From: Cohnella ginsengisoli
GTDB lineage: Bacteria > Bacillota > Bacilli > Paenibacillales > Paenibacillaceae
NCBI RefSeq assembly: GCF_029525555.1
Contig: NZ_JAPDHZ010000002.1
Location: 1,711,868 to 1,775,867 of the forward strand
Direction of reading: 5' to 3'
DNA length: 64,000 nucleotides
Shown one piece after another: positions 38,201-46,758 of the stretch (position 1 is its first letter; each line of letters begins with the position of its first letter). The notes beneath the pieces were generated by a model. The model was not told the DNA's origin. It made no database searches and was given only the letters and a program-made list of their open reading frames with translations. Both the position numbers and the translations under genes were made by a program.

Positions 38201-41200
38201 GCTTAGCTTCACGGCCTGGCGGCCGGAAGCTTCGGAGGCCGGATCGTAGTACGCGCGGGAGGCGCGCAGCAGCTCGCCGTTCGTCTCGGCATCCTCCGCC
38301 TCATAGGTCGTGAATGGCGTCGTGGCGCCTCTGTATGCCGGCGCGACGCTGTTTTTCAGCGTAAGCGAGTCGACGGCGAGCGCGACTGCCGGAGCGGCGG
38401 CTCCTTCCGTCGGCTGCAGCGCGATCGTGTTCAGTCCTTGGCGCAGCGTCAGCCGGAGCGCCGCCGTCGACCAGCCTGCGCCGGTCTGCGGGAGACTGAG
38501 GGATGCGGCGGAAAGTCCGTTGACGGCGACGTCGAGCGTCGACGCAGCGCTTGCTCCCGGAGCGGCGTAACGGACGACTGCGTCGTAGTCGCCTGCGGCC
38601 TGCGCGTTGACGGTGAAGGTCAGCTTGGCGTGCGCGCTGCCGCCCGAGTCGCTCGTGCCGCTTGTACCGCTTGCACCGTTCGCGCTTTCCGTTACCCCAA
38701 CCCACCCGGAATCATATCCGTCCCCGGTATAGCCGGCCAGTTCATGATGCGCCGCGACGCCTCCGCCCATGAACGCGTTTTCCGCCTCATAGACGACATC
38801 GCCCGGCACGCGCTCATAGATCCAGCGCCCTTGAACAGCGTCGGCGGCTTTTCCGTATTCGGCGGCGCCGTCGGCATGCAGCAGCAAGCCTGCACGATCG
38901 GCTGCGCTGCGCAGCTCGAGCAGCCCCTGCGTCTCGACCGCCTCCCACTGCGAGCTCGCTTGGCCGCGCGTGCCTTCTGCCGCAGCGATCGGCTGTCCGG
39001 CCTGATCGAGCGCCAGCAGCCTTCCGCTGGCCCGATTTTGGAGCAGCTTGCGGCCGTTAAAGTCCTGCAGCAGCCATTGTGCGGCGGCGCCGCTCTCGTT
39101 CGCAAGCGCGATCGCGCCGTCTCGGTCCGCAAGCCATCCCCCGCCACTGCCGATCCGCGTATAGGCGGTATCGTCGAAGATCGGCGTCGCCGTGACCGTA
39201 TTCGCCGCGCCGCCGTCGTCCGGCGTCACGTAATCCGCCGGCGCCGCAGCGAAGCTCCAGCGCGCCGTCCCGAAGGAGAGGGGCACGAGTCCGCGCTCCG
39301 CGTAGCCCGCGGCGTTGTCCGTGTGGACGTATTCGTCGTCGTAGCCGGCGGCCAGATTGCGGATCAACCATTTACCGGCGGAAGCGGCCGAAGCCTCGAT
39401 CGACCAGTTTGCAGCCGCATCCGCAGTGTCCGCAGCCGGCAAGCTCTCGATATACCGGTAATCCGGCGTCAGCGTCATCCGGTGTCCGGTCGCCCGGTTT
39501 TCGATGCGGGTCGCGCCGTCCTGCTGAACGAGCCGCCAATGACCGAACCCGTTGTTCTCGGCGATGCTCCCGTACAGGACGACGCCGCTGCGGTTTTCAT
39601 AAAGGTACTGGCCGTTCGCTTCGTTCTGGATACGAATGTAGCCTTCGGGCGCCTCCGGCTTCAGCTTGACCGGTTCCGCCTTGAACAGCGCGTCGTCCGT
39701 GAAGTCGCCGCCGCCCGACTTGACCGTCTTGCTCACTTTTGTGCCGCCTGCGCCATCTGTATAAATATAATGGCCGGCCCAGCCGCTGCGGATCGCGGTA
39801 TACCCGCTATCGGATGCCGCCTCCAGGTACCACTTGGCGCTTCCCCAAGATTCATACACGACCGCTTCCGTACCGAGCGGCAGGTTCGGGGCATCTTCCG
39901 ACTCGTGTCCCGCCATGTTTTCCATCGCAATGTAGTGGCCCGTCTCGACATTCTTCAGTCGCTTGGCTCCGCTCCCCGCGTCCTCGACGTACCACACGGC
40001 GCGCATGTCGGAATCCGGCAGATTCGCGTATCGCACCTTGCCCGCCGCTTCGCCATCCGTTTCCTCATAGAGCGATTGTCCTTGCTTGTTCGTCAAACGC
40101 AGGTGCGCAGGTCCCGCGTCGTCCACCGGGATCAGCGTCCAGTGCGGACTGCCCCAGTTCCGGTTGATTTCGGCGTATTCCGCGTATTTGTTCAGGTTTT
40201 GCAGGTTGACCAGCTTCTGAACCTCCTGGTTTTTCACCCGGTCCGCCACGTTGTAGATCAGCTTGGCGCCGCCTGCGAGCGATTCGACGACCCACACCGC
40301 GCTCGTCCAGTCGTCCGAGACGTCGGTGACGCGGATATGGCCCGCCGTCATGTCCTGCAGGTTGACATAGTGACCGGTGGCGCGGTTTTTGATTCGCTTG
40401 CGGCCCTGATACTTCTCGATCAGCCATTGGTCCCGGCCGTCCGATCGGGGGTTGCCGTATTTCAAATCTCCGCCGTCGTCCTCGTACCAGACGAAGGGCT
40501 TCCACTCGTTCTGGATGCGCACGTACTGCGGCGAGCCGTCCGTCCGCGCAGACGGATCCTCGAGCAGCCACTGCGCGGCGTCGGCGTCCGGATCGGAGGC
40601 GCCCGCGCGCAGGACGCCGTCCTGGAGCAGCAGCAGACCTGAGCCGTCCGCCGCGGCGATGTTCACGTAGTCGTCGTACATTTCGGAGGGCGCGAGCTGC
40701 CATTGATAAACCGCCGACGTGACCGACGCGGCAGGGCTTACCGCGAGCGGATCGCCGGATGCCAGATAGCTGCCCGTCGCCGCATTGCGGATGCGCTTTT
40801 TGCCGTCCTGGTCTTCGACGATCCACTGGTAAGCCGGATCGTTCTCCCGGCCGGCCGCCAGCGCGCCGTGCATCAGCAGGCCGCCCTCTCCTTCATAAAG
40901 ATAGTCCGTGCCGACATCCGCTGCCGTGTAGTTGACGATGCGAACCGGCTTGACGTCATAGGCAGGCGCGATTTTCCAATGCGCGTTGCTCCTCCCCCGC
41001 GTTCGACCAATCGTTGGACCGCGCGTACGTATCCTCGAACTGCGTATTGAGCACAAAGGCAGGATGGTCTGCGCTTGCGATGGAGACGAATCCCGGAACG
41101 GGATCGCCGTTCTCCGCCGCGGCAGACGCGATCGTCCATCGCTGCGCCCCGGCCGCGGACGCCGGAGCCGTCTCGATCCTGCGCCAATAATTGTCCGCGT

Positions 41201-41987
41201 CGAACTGTTCGATATAGTCGCCCGTCGCCCGATTGCGAAGGCGCACGATCTGCGTCGCGCCGGCGCCGCCCGACTCGACCTCCACGTACCAATGCGCCCT
41301 TGTATCCGTCGGATCGAGCTTGCCGAAGGCGACTACGTTCCGCGTGCGCCCTTTTTCCGGATTGGCGGTCTCGTACAGGAGCTGTCCCGCCCGGAATTCG
41401 TTCGCGATGAGCAACGGCTGAAGCGTCTCCGCCGGCTCGAACATCCACTGCGGGCTCTCGAACGTAATGTTGATGTCGTTGCTGGCCTCGGCATAACCGA
41501 GCTGGTCCTCCTCGTGAATGACCAGGTTCGCGCTCGGATCGGCCGTCGCGCTCTTGATAACCTTGTAGCCCGGACGGCTGGCATCTTCGATGAGCCACTG
41601 ATCGGCAGCCGTGCTGACGGCGATCTCGCGGGCGACGAGCGCATCCCGGCGCTTCGCCGTCTCGGCGATCGTGACGTAGTGGCCGGTAGCGCGGTTCCGG
41701 ATGCGCGTCCCGCCGGCTGCCGGTTCCAGCCGCCACTGCGACGAGGCGTCGTCCAGCGCCGTCCGCCCGTAACGCACGATGCCGTCCGAGCTTTCGTACA
41801 AATAATTGCTCTGCCATTTATTTTTGATGCGTATGTAGGCCGGCGCCGTGGCGCCTGCGCCTCCCGCATCCGTCTCCTGCAATCGCTGCGGCTCTTGCTG
41901 CGCGGTCTCCGCCGCGAACGCAGGCATTGACGTCAGCATCAGCAGCGCCGTCATGCACGCCGCGAGCCATTTTCTCCAACTGGACAT
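35231..41987 (-). CDS. Giant SLH-anchored GH87-like alpha-1,3-glucanase (frameshifted)
   Basis: The corrected product has about 2251 residues. Order: signal peptide (ATG 41987, ending AFAAE); seven or more beta-trefoil/ricin-like repeats (RNRATGHYV-type, about 50-1060); two CBM6/35-like domains (YEAENAF near 1066 and YEAEDAE near 1230); a right-handed beta-helix catalytic domain (GFLSVDDYGAAKDDG on, about 1385-1735); a Big2-like domain (about 1770-1840); and three SLH domains (about 2065-2251). The GH87 catalytic aspartates fit ADGIN (near 1536) and GDDGIAMW (near 1561). It should cut alpha-1,3-glucan or nigeran-like polymers at the cell surface. An extra base in C5 40994-40998 splits off the first 330 or so residues. 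Confidence 0.85.
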
Positions 41988-42032
41988 GGTCTGGTGGCCT
42001 CCCCATAAAATGGAATCCCTCTCATCGTAAAA

Positions 42033-42046
42033 TGAAAACGATTCCA
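42033..42046. promoter_or_regulatory. Candidate cre site upstream of the GH87-like gene
   Basis: TGAAAACGATTCCA matches TGWAANCGNTNWCA at 13 of 14 positions, 46-59 bp before the start codon. It also forms part of an 8-bp inverted repeat ATGGAATC (42010-42017) / GATTCCAT (42040-42047). Confidence 0.55.
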
Positions 42047-42154
42047 TGACGATGTGCGTTTATGGGCGTTCTAGGCGCAAAATTACGAAGTTGACAGGGG
42101 TGGCGGGGGAAGGAAGGTCAGCGCGGCTTTGGGCGCTAAGACGACGGCGATAGC

Positions 42155-42465
42155 TCAAGTCCGCTCGCCTCGTTGCTAGATCGCAGAAGTCCCGGATAGG
42201 AACAAACCAGTCCGCTCGCCTCGTCGCTAGTTTGCAGAAGTCCCGGTTAGGAACAAACCGGCCAGCCCGCTTCGTCGCTAGATCGCAGAAGTCCCGATTA
42301 GGAACAAACCAGACCGCTCGCCTCGTCGCTAGATCGCAGAAGCCACGGATAGGAACAAACCAGACCGCTCGCCTCGTCGCTAGATCGCAGAAGTCCCGGA
42401 TAGGAACAAACCAGCCCGCTCGCTTCGTCGCTAGATCACAGAAGTCCCGGACAGGAACATCTTGC
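42155..42465 (+). repeat. Tandem repeat array B, six copies, 51-bp period
   Basis: The core GCAGAAGTCCCGGATAGGAA recurs at 42183, 42234, 42285, 42336, 42387 and 42438 with exactly 51-bp spacing. The second half of the unit (ACCGCTCGCCTCGTCGCTAG) is also conserved. The core is shared with arrays C and D. The open frame across it exists only because 51 is a multiple of three. Confidence 0.9.
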
Positions 42466-42551
42466 GCTTATCAGCGCATTGTCGGCTCAGCCCGAGCCCT
42501 TCGCTAGCGGCGTTAGCACTTTTTTATGCTCATCGGCATCGCCGGAACGCC

Positions 42552-42577
42552 AAAAAGCCGCCGACTTCCCGGCGGCT
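42552..42577 (-). terminator. Terminator of the zinc metallopeptidase gene
   Basis: AGCCGCCG (42556-42563) pairs with CGGCGGCT (42570-42577). On the minus strand the stem is followed by five T. It is 20 bp past the stop codon. Confidence 0.75.
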
Positions 42578-42595
42578 AGATCCTGATGGCACAGC

Positions 42596-43426
42596 CTACA
42601 AATTTTTCGCGCCGAACGTATCTCCGCCTTCGATCGTGCCGCTGTCGAAGCCCTTCTGGAACCATTTCATCCGCTGCTCCGACGTGCCGTGCGTAAAGCT
42701 TTCGGGCACGACGTAGCCTTGCGATTTTTTCTGGAGCGTGTCGTCGCCGACCGCGCTGGCCGCCGTGATGGCTTCTTCGAGGTCACCCTGTTCGAGCACG
42801 TTCATGTCCTTCGCGTGATGCGCCCAGACGCCTGCGAAGTAGTCTGCCTGCAGCTCGGTGCGCACGGATTGGGCGTTCGTTTGCTTCGCGCCCATGTTCG
42901 TCGTGCCAAGCAGCGTCTGCACGTGGTGCCCGACTTCGTGCGCGATTACGTACGCCATGGCGAAGTCGCCCGGCGCCTGGAACTTCGTTTTCAGCTCGTC
43001 ATAGAAGCTGAGGTCGATATACAGCTTGTGGTCGCCCGGACAATAGAAGGGTCCGACGGAGGCCCCCGCGGTGCCGCACGCGGACTGTACGCTGTCATTG
43101 TAGAGGACGAGCGTCGGATCCTCGTATTTTAATCCCTTTTCCGCAAAAATCTGCGTCCATACATCCTCCGTATCCGCCAGGACGACCGATACGAATTGGG
43201 CCAGCTCCTCTTCCTGCTGGCTTCCCTGATAGGGCGTATCGCTGCCGGAGCTCGTCGACGTACCCGTCATATTGTTCAAAATGCTGCCGATGTCGCCGCC
43301 GCCGAACAGCAGCGCGATCACCAGCACGACGATGCCGCCGATGCCGCCGCCGACGAGCTTGCCGCCGCCGCTCATGCCCCGCCGGTCCTCCACGTTCGCG
43401 CTGCCCCGTCTTCCTTGCCATTGCAT
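42596..43426 (-). CDS. Neutral zinc metallopeptidase, YpfJ/KPN_02809 type
   Basis: The 276-residue protein begins with a short soluble segment rich in Gly and Arg, followed by one membrane helix (GGIGGIVVLVIALLFGGG, about 27-45). The outer domain carries the zinc motif HEVGHHVQ and the downstream LQADYFAG, typical of the neutral zinc metallopeptidase family. ATG 43426 follows AGGAGG with 8-nt spacing. The biological substrate is unknown. It is divergent from the TraB/GumN gene. Confidence 0.88.
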   Translation of the reverse strand: MQWQGRRGSANVEDRRGMSGGGKLVGGGIGGIVVLVIALLFGGGDIGSILNNMTGTSTSSGSDTPYQGSQQEEELAQFVSVVLADTEDVWTQIFAEKGLKYEDPTLVLYNDSVQSACGTAGASVGPFYCPGDHKLYIDLSFYDELKTKFQAPGDFAMAYVIAHEVGHHVQTLLGTTNMGAKQTNAQSVRTELQADYFAGVWAHHAKDMNVLEQGDLEEAITAASAVGDDTLQKKSQGYVVPESFTHGTSEQRMKWFQKGFDSGTIEGGDTFGAKNL

Positions 43427-43736
43427 ATCGGTTTCCTCCTGCCGTGTTTTAACGTCCATGCCGTCTATCGCTTTCTTCGCTTGCGATGCCAGACCGCTTG
43501 CTTGGCGAACGGCCGGCGAGCTGCCCGCGAGTTGCTTAATAGCTCTTACCCGGCGACCCGGCGCGCGCAACTGCACAATCGTACCATGTCCAAGGACCGA
43601 CAAATCCGGACCGGAAAATCTGCTTTCTCTGTTTCATATTTCCTAATTCTGTATACATTCAGATAGGTTTAAAGATTTATCATGATCGTTTCAAATCAGG
43701 CAGTCGCCAAATCAGACGGACAGGAGTGTTGTACAG

Positions 43737-44999
43737 TTGAAAAAGCTCGGAGCTCTCTTTCTTTCTCTCATTCTGGCAGTAAGCGTCTTTTCCGGCGCGG
43801 CCTCTGCCGCCGCCAAACCTGTCAGCGTCTGGATGGACGGCGCGGCCGTCTCGTTCAAGCAAGGCGCGCCGATGGTCGAAAACGGCACGACGCTCGTGCC
43901 GCTGCGGCCGTTGATCGAGAAGCTCGGCGTGAATCTTTATTGGGACAGCAAAACCCAAACGGTAACGGGAACGAAAAGCGGATTGTCCTTCGCCCTCCAG
44001 GTCGGCAACGACACGGCCGTCGTCAACGGCGTCGTAGAGGCGCTCGATGCGGTGCCTCGCATCATCCGCGGCACGACCTATGTCCCGCTGCGCTTCGTCG
44101 CCGAAGCGGTCGGCTACAAAGTAACCTGGGACGCAAAAAACAACGCGGTGGCGCTGGCGCCAGCCGGTCAGCCCGGCGGCAGCAAGGGGTTCCTCTGGAA
44201 GGCGGAGAAAAACGGCAACACCGTCTACCTGCTGGGCTCCATTCACGTCGCCCAAGCGAAAATGTATCCGCTTCGCGCGGAGATCGAGGCCGCCTACAAG
44301 GCTTCGAGCTATCTCGGCGTCGAAGTCGACATGACGAAGGTGGACGCGGACGCGATGGAGAAGCTCGTCGAAGACAAAGGCACTTATAAAGACGGGACGA
44401 CGCTAAAGGATCATATTTCCGCCGAAACGTACCGGGCGCTCGTCGACATCCTGAAGGCGAATCAACTGGACGTGACTGCATTCGACAAATACGAGCCATG
44501 GGTCGTCGCCCAATCGCTCCCGTCCTTGCAAGGCGAATCCGACGGCTATCAGGCGAACCTCGGCATCGATGTGTATCTCATGGGAAAAGCCGCCCAGGAC
44601 AACAAGCTGATCGTCCCGCTCGAGTCGGCGGAGAGTCAACTGGACACGTTCGACCGCTTTTCTACCACCCTTCAGGAAGCGCAGTTGAAGGAGGCGATCT
44701 ACGCTTACAACCTGCCAAGCGCCCAAGACGGCGCGGCGATCGATGCGCTCACGCGCATGTGGGTCACGGGGGACGAGGACGCGCTCGTCGAGATGACCAA
44801 GGCGTCCGAGGAAAATCAGGAGTATTACAAAGCGCTCATTATCGACCGCAACCTGACGATGACGGGCAAGATCGAAGGCTACCTGAACGACGACGAAAAC
44901 GTCACCCGCATGGTCGTCGTCGGCGCGGCCCATATGCTCGGCAACGACGGGATCGTCACGCATCTGAAAAACGACGGTTATACGGTCACGAAGCTGTAA
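43737..44999 (+). CDS. TraB/GumN protein with copper-amine-oxidase N-terminal domain
   Basis: The 420-residue exported protein has a signal peptide (1-24), a Cu_amine_oxidN1-type stalk (about 25-135, with GTTLVPLRPLIEKLG and TTYVPLRFVAEAVG), and a TraB/GumN domain (about 145-420) with LLGSIHV and VVGAAHMLG. TraB/GumN belongs to a TIKI-like metalloprotease superfamily, so peptidase activity is possible. Start TTG 43737 has GGAGTG upstream and gives the correct signal peptide. It is a single gene with a terminator after it. Confidence 0.85.
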   Translation: MKKLGALFLSLILAVSVFSGAASAAAKPVSVWMDGAAVSFKQGAPMVENGTTLVPLRPLIEKLGVNLYWDSKTQTVTGTKSGLSFALQVGNDTAVVNGVVEALDAVPRIIRGTTYVPLRFVAEAVGYKVTWDAKNNAVALAPAGQPGGSKGFLWKAEKNGNTVYLLGSIHVAQAKMYPLRAEIEAAYKASSYLGVEVDMTKVDADAMEKLVEDKGTYKDGTTLKDHISAETYRALVDILKANQLDVTAFDKYEPWVVAQSLPSLQGESDGYQANLGIDVYLMGKAAQDNKLIVPLESAESQLDTFDRFSTTLQEAQLKEAIYAYNLPSAQDGAAIDALTRMWVTGDEDALVEMTKASEENQEYYKALIIDRNLTMTGKIEGYLNDDENVTRMVVVGAAHMLGNDGIVTHLKNDGYTVTKL

Positions 45000-45048
45000 G
45001 CGGAAGGAACGCCGTCCGGGCGGTAAACGGATAAGCGCTTCGGCGCAA

Positions 45049-45088
45049 AAAGGATCGGGCCCCGCTTAGGAGGACCGATCCTTTCTTT
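45049..45088. terminator. Terminator between convergent TraB/GumN and RCC1 genes
   Basis: AAAGGATCGG (45049-45058) pairs with CCGATCCTTT (45075-45084), followed by CTTTT. The minus direction also has a run of five A upstream, so it may act both ways. Confidence 0.75.
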
Positions 45089-45097
45089 TGCCTTGCG

Positions 45098-46573
45098 TTA
45101 TGCCTGGCGGCTCAGGCTAAGCTCGCCCGACTTGGCGTTCCAGACGACCGCGATCCCCAGCTGCTTGAACAAGGAAGCCGGTACCATGATCGCGCCTGCG
45201 GATAGATACGGTTTGCCGGCCAGCGTCGCCGGCGAGCCGTCGATCGTCGCTTGCGAGTCGTTGAACCGGAAGACGGCCGCAGCCTTGCCAAGCGCGATCT
45301 CATAGGCGCCGTCCTGCGTTGCTTGGAAGGTCCCGCCAAGCGAGCGTACCGTATCCTTAAGCGGCACATAGACGCGATCCGCCGCCATCGCCGCCGGATA
45401 GCCCGAGGCAAGCGGCTTGCCGTCGACCAGTACGCCGATCGCAGGCAGCACGCGCGCAGGCCGATAAAGCATCCGCGCGTCGTTCACGTTGGGCGAGCCC
45501 GCCTCGAACCACTGGTTTCCGCCGAAGCCCCACAGCCGGCCCAGCGCGTCGATCGCGAGACCGTGATGGTAGCCCACTGCGATCTCGTGGATACCCGACA
45601 AGCCGCCGATCTTGCCGGCCTTGCCCGTCAGCCAATTGTCCGTCGTCCATACGTCGCCTGCGGCGGTAAGGAGCAGCCCGCTGTCCGCCTCTTTGGCTTG
45701 CAGCGAGGACATAAGTGGCACCGGCTTGCCCTTGAGTCTAATTTGATCGGGCTTCAACTGCTGATACAGCGCGTCTAAGTCTATCTGGGCCTGCCACGCT
45801 CTGCCATGGGTATCGACGCCGACGAGCTGATTCCCGCCGGACACCTGCCTCATCGCCGGTAGCCCTGCGAGACGCGCCGGAGTCAGGACTGTCATCCCGC
45901 TGCCGTCAGGCTTTCGAATCGCCCCGAAGCCCCAGACGGCGCCTGCGCCGTCGATCGCGTACACGAGATCGCCTCTGGCGGTCATGCTCGCGAAGCGATA
46001 AGTGCCTGCGATCTGCGCGACGGCGATCTTGGGCTTGTCCCCTGCCTGCGGCTCGTAGGTCCATCTCCAAAGCGTGCCGTCCTTCTTGAGGGCGAAGCCC
46101 GGCACGGCCGCCTTCGCGTCCTGCAATCCGGGGATTTGCGTCGGCCGCGTCGTGCCGCCCTGTACCGCGCCTCTCGAGCCCCACTCCCAGACGGTTCCGT
46201 CCGTCGCGACGCCAGCCTGCGTACCGACGCCGTTCGTCGAGATCGCGGCAATCGCCGGCAACCCATAGAGACGGACCGGCCTGTCGATGTCGCTCGTGAC
46301 GCGGGATTCCAGGACGCCGAGCTCGCCGAACAGCGTCCGGCCCCAGGCCCAGACCGAGCCGTCCGCGCGCAGGGCGGTCGAGTAGTAATCGCCGGCGACA
46401 ACTTGCATGAAGGCGTGCGGGTTGGTTGCGACGATGCCCGGTGCGGCGACAGCCGAAGAAGCCGCCGGGGTGACGGCAGTCGTCGGCGCAGCGGCCGATG
46501 CGATGCCGCCTGAAGGCAGAAGAAGCGCTGTGGCCAGCAGCACGTGCGGCAGTCCTCTTGCTAATATCGACAA
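45098..46573 (-). CDS. RCC1-repeat protein with copper-amine-oxidase stalk domain
   Basis: The 491-residue exported protein has a signal peptide (about 1-28), an RCC1-like beta-propeller (about 55-370; repeats such as ALRADGSVWAWG, GVATDGTVWEWG, AIDALGRLWGFG), and a C-terminal Cu_amine_oxidN1-type domain (about 385-491; DRVYVPLKDTVRSLGG, GAIMVPASLFKQLG). The role is unknown, probably a surface scaffold. Start TTG 46573 follows AGGAAGGG. It is convergent with the TraB/GumN gene, which carries the same stalk domain. Confidence 0.8.
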   Translation of the reverse strand: MSILARGLPHVLLATALLLPSGGIASAAAPTTAVTPAASSAVAAPGIVATNPHAFMQVVAGDYYSTALRADGSVWAWGRTLFGELGVLESRVTSDIDRPVRLYGLPAIAAISTNGVGTQAGVATDGTVWEWGSRGAVQGGTTRPTQIPGLQDAKAAVPGFALKKDGTLWRWTYEPQAGDKPKIAVAQIAGTYRFASMTARGDLVYAIDGAGAVWGFGAIRKPDGSGMTVLTPARLAGLPAMRQVSGGNQLVGVDTHGRAWQAQIDLDALYQQLKPDQIRLKGKPVPLMSSLQAKEADSGLLLTAAGDVWTTDNWLTGKAGKIGGLSGIHEIAVGYHHGLAIDALGRLWGFGGNQWFEAGSPNVNDARMLYRPARVLPAIGVLVDGKPLASGYPAAMAADRVYVPLKDTVRSLGGTFQATQDGAYEIALGKAAAVFRFNDSQATIDGSPATLAGKPYLSAGAIMVPASLFKQLGIAVVWNAKSGELSLSRQA

Positions 46574-46652
46574 TCCAATCCCTTCCTCTCCTCTTACAGC
46601 CTGTTAATAGGAATAGACGCGGCGTATCCGCCAAAGGTTTCCCAATATACGG

Positions 46653-46690
46653 AAAACGGTCTCCGGCTGTCGTGCCGGAGACCTGTTCTT
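46653..46690. terminator. Terminator between the GH31 gene and the RCC1 gene
   Basis: GGTCTCCGG (46658-46666) pairs with CCGGAGACC (46675-46683). Short T stretches follow in either direction. Confidence 0.65.
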
Positions 46691-46758
46691 TTTAGTATAT
46701 ATTTGTTCGGACCGAGCGTACGCACTGCCCGCCTATTCGTCCCGGACCGGCAACTCCA

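Larger units (their letters stand above)
41988..42595. other. 608-bp intergenic region with cre-like site and 51-bp repeat array
   Basis: No gene is supported. It holds the leader and cre-like site of the GH87-like gene (42033-42046), the 51-bp array B (about 42155-42465) and a terminator for the metallopeptidase gene (42552-42577). Confidence 0.7.

Noticed and set aside
42232..42507. A 91-residue open frame across array B (repeated KSRLGTNQ-type peptide)
   Set aside because: It exists because the repeat length is a multiple of three. There is no ribosome site and no family match.
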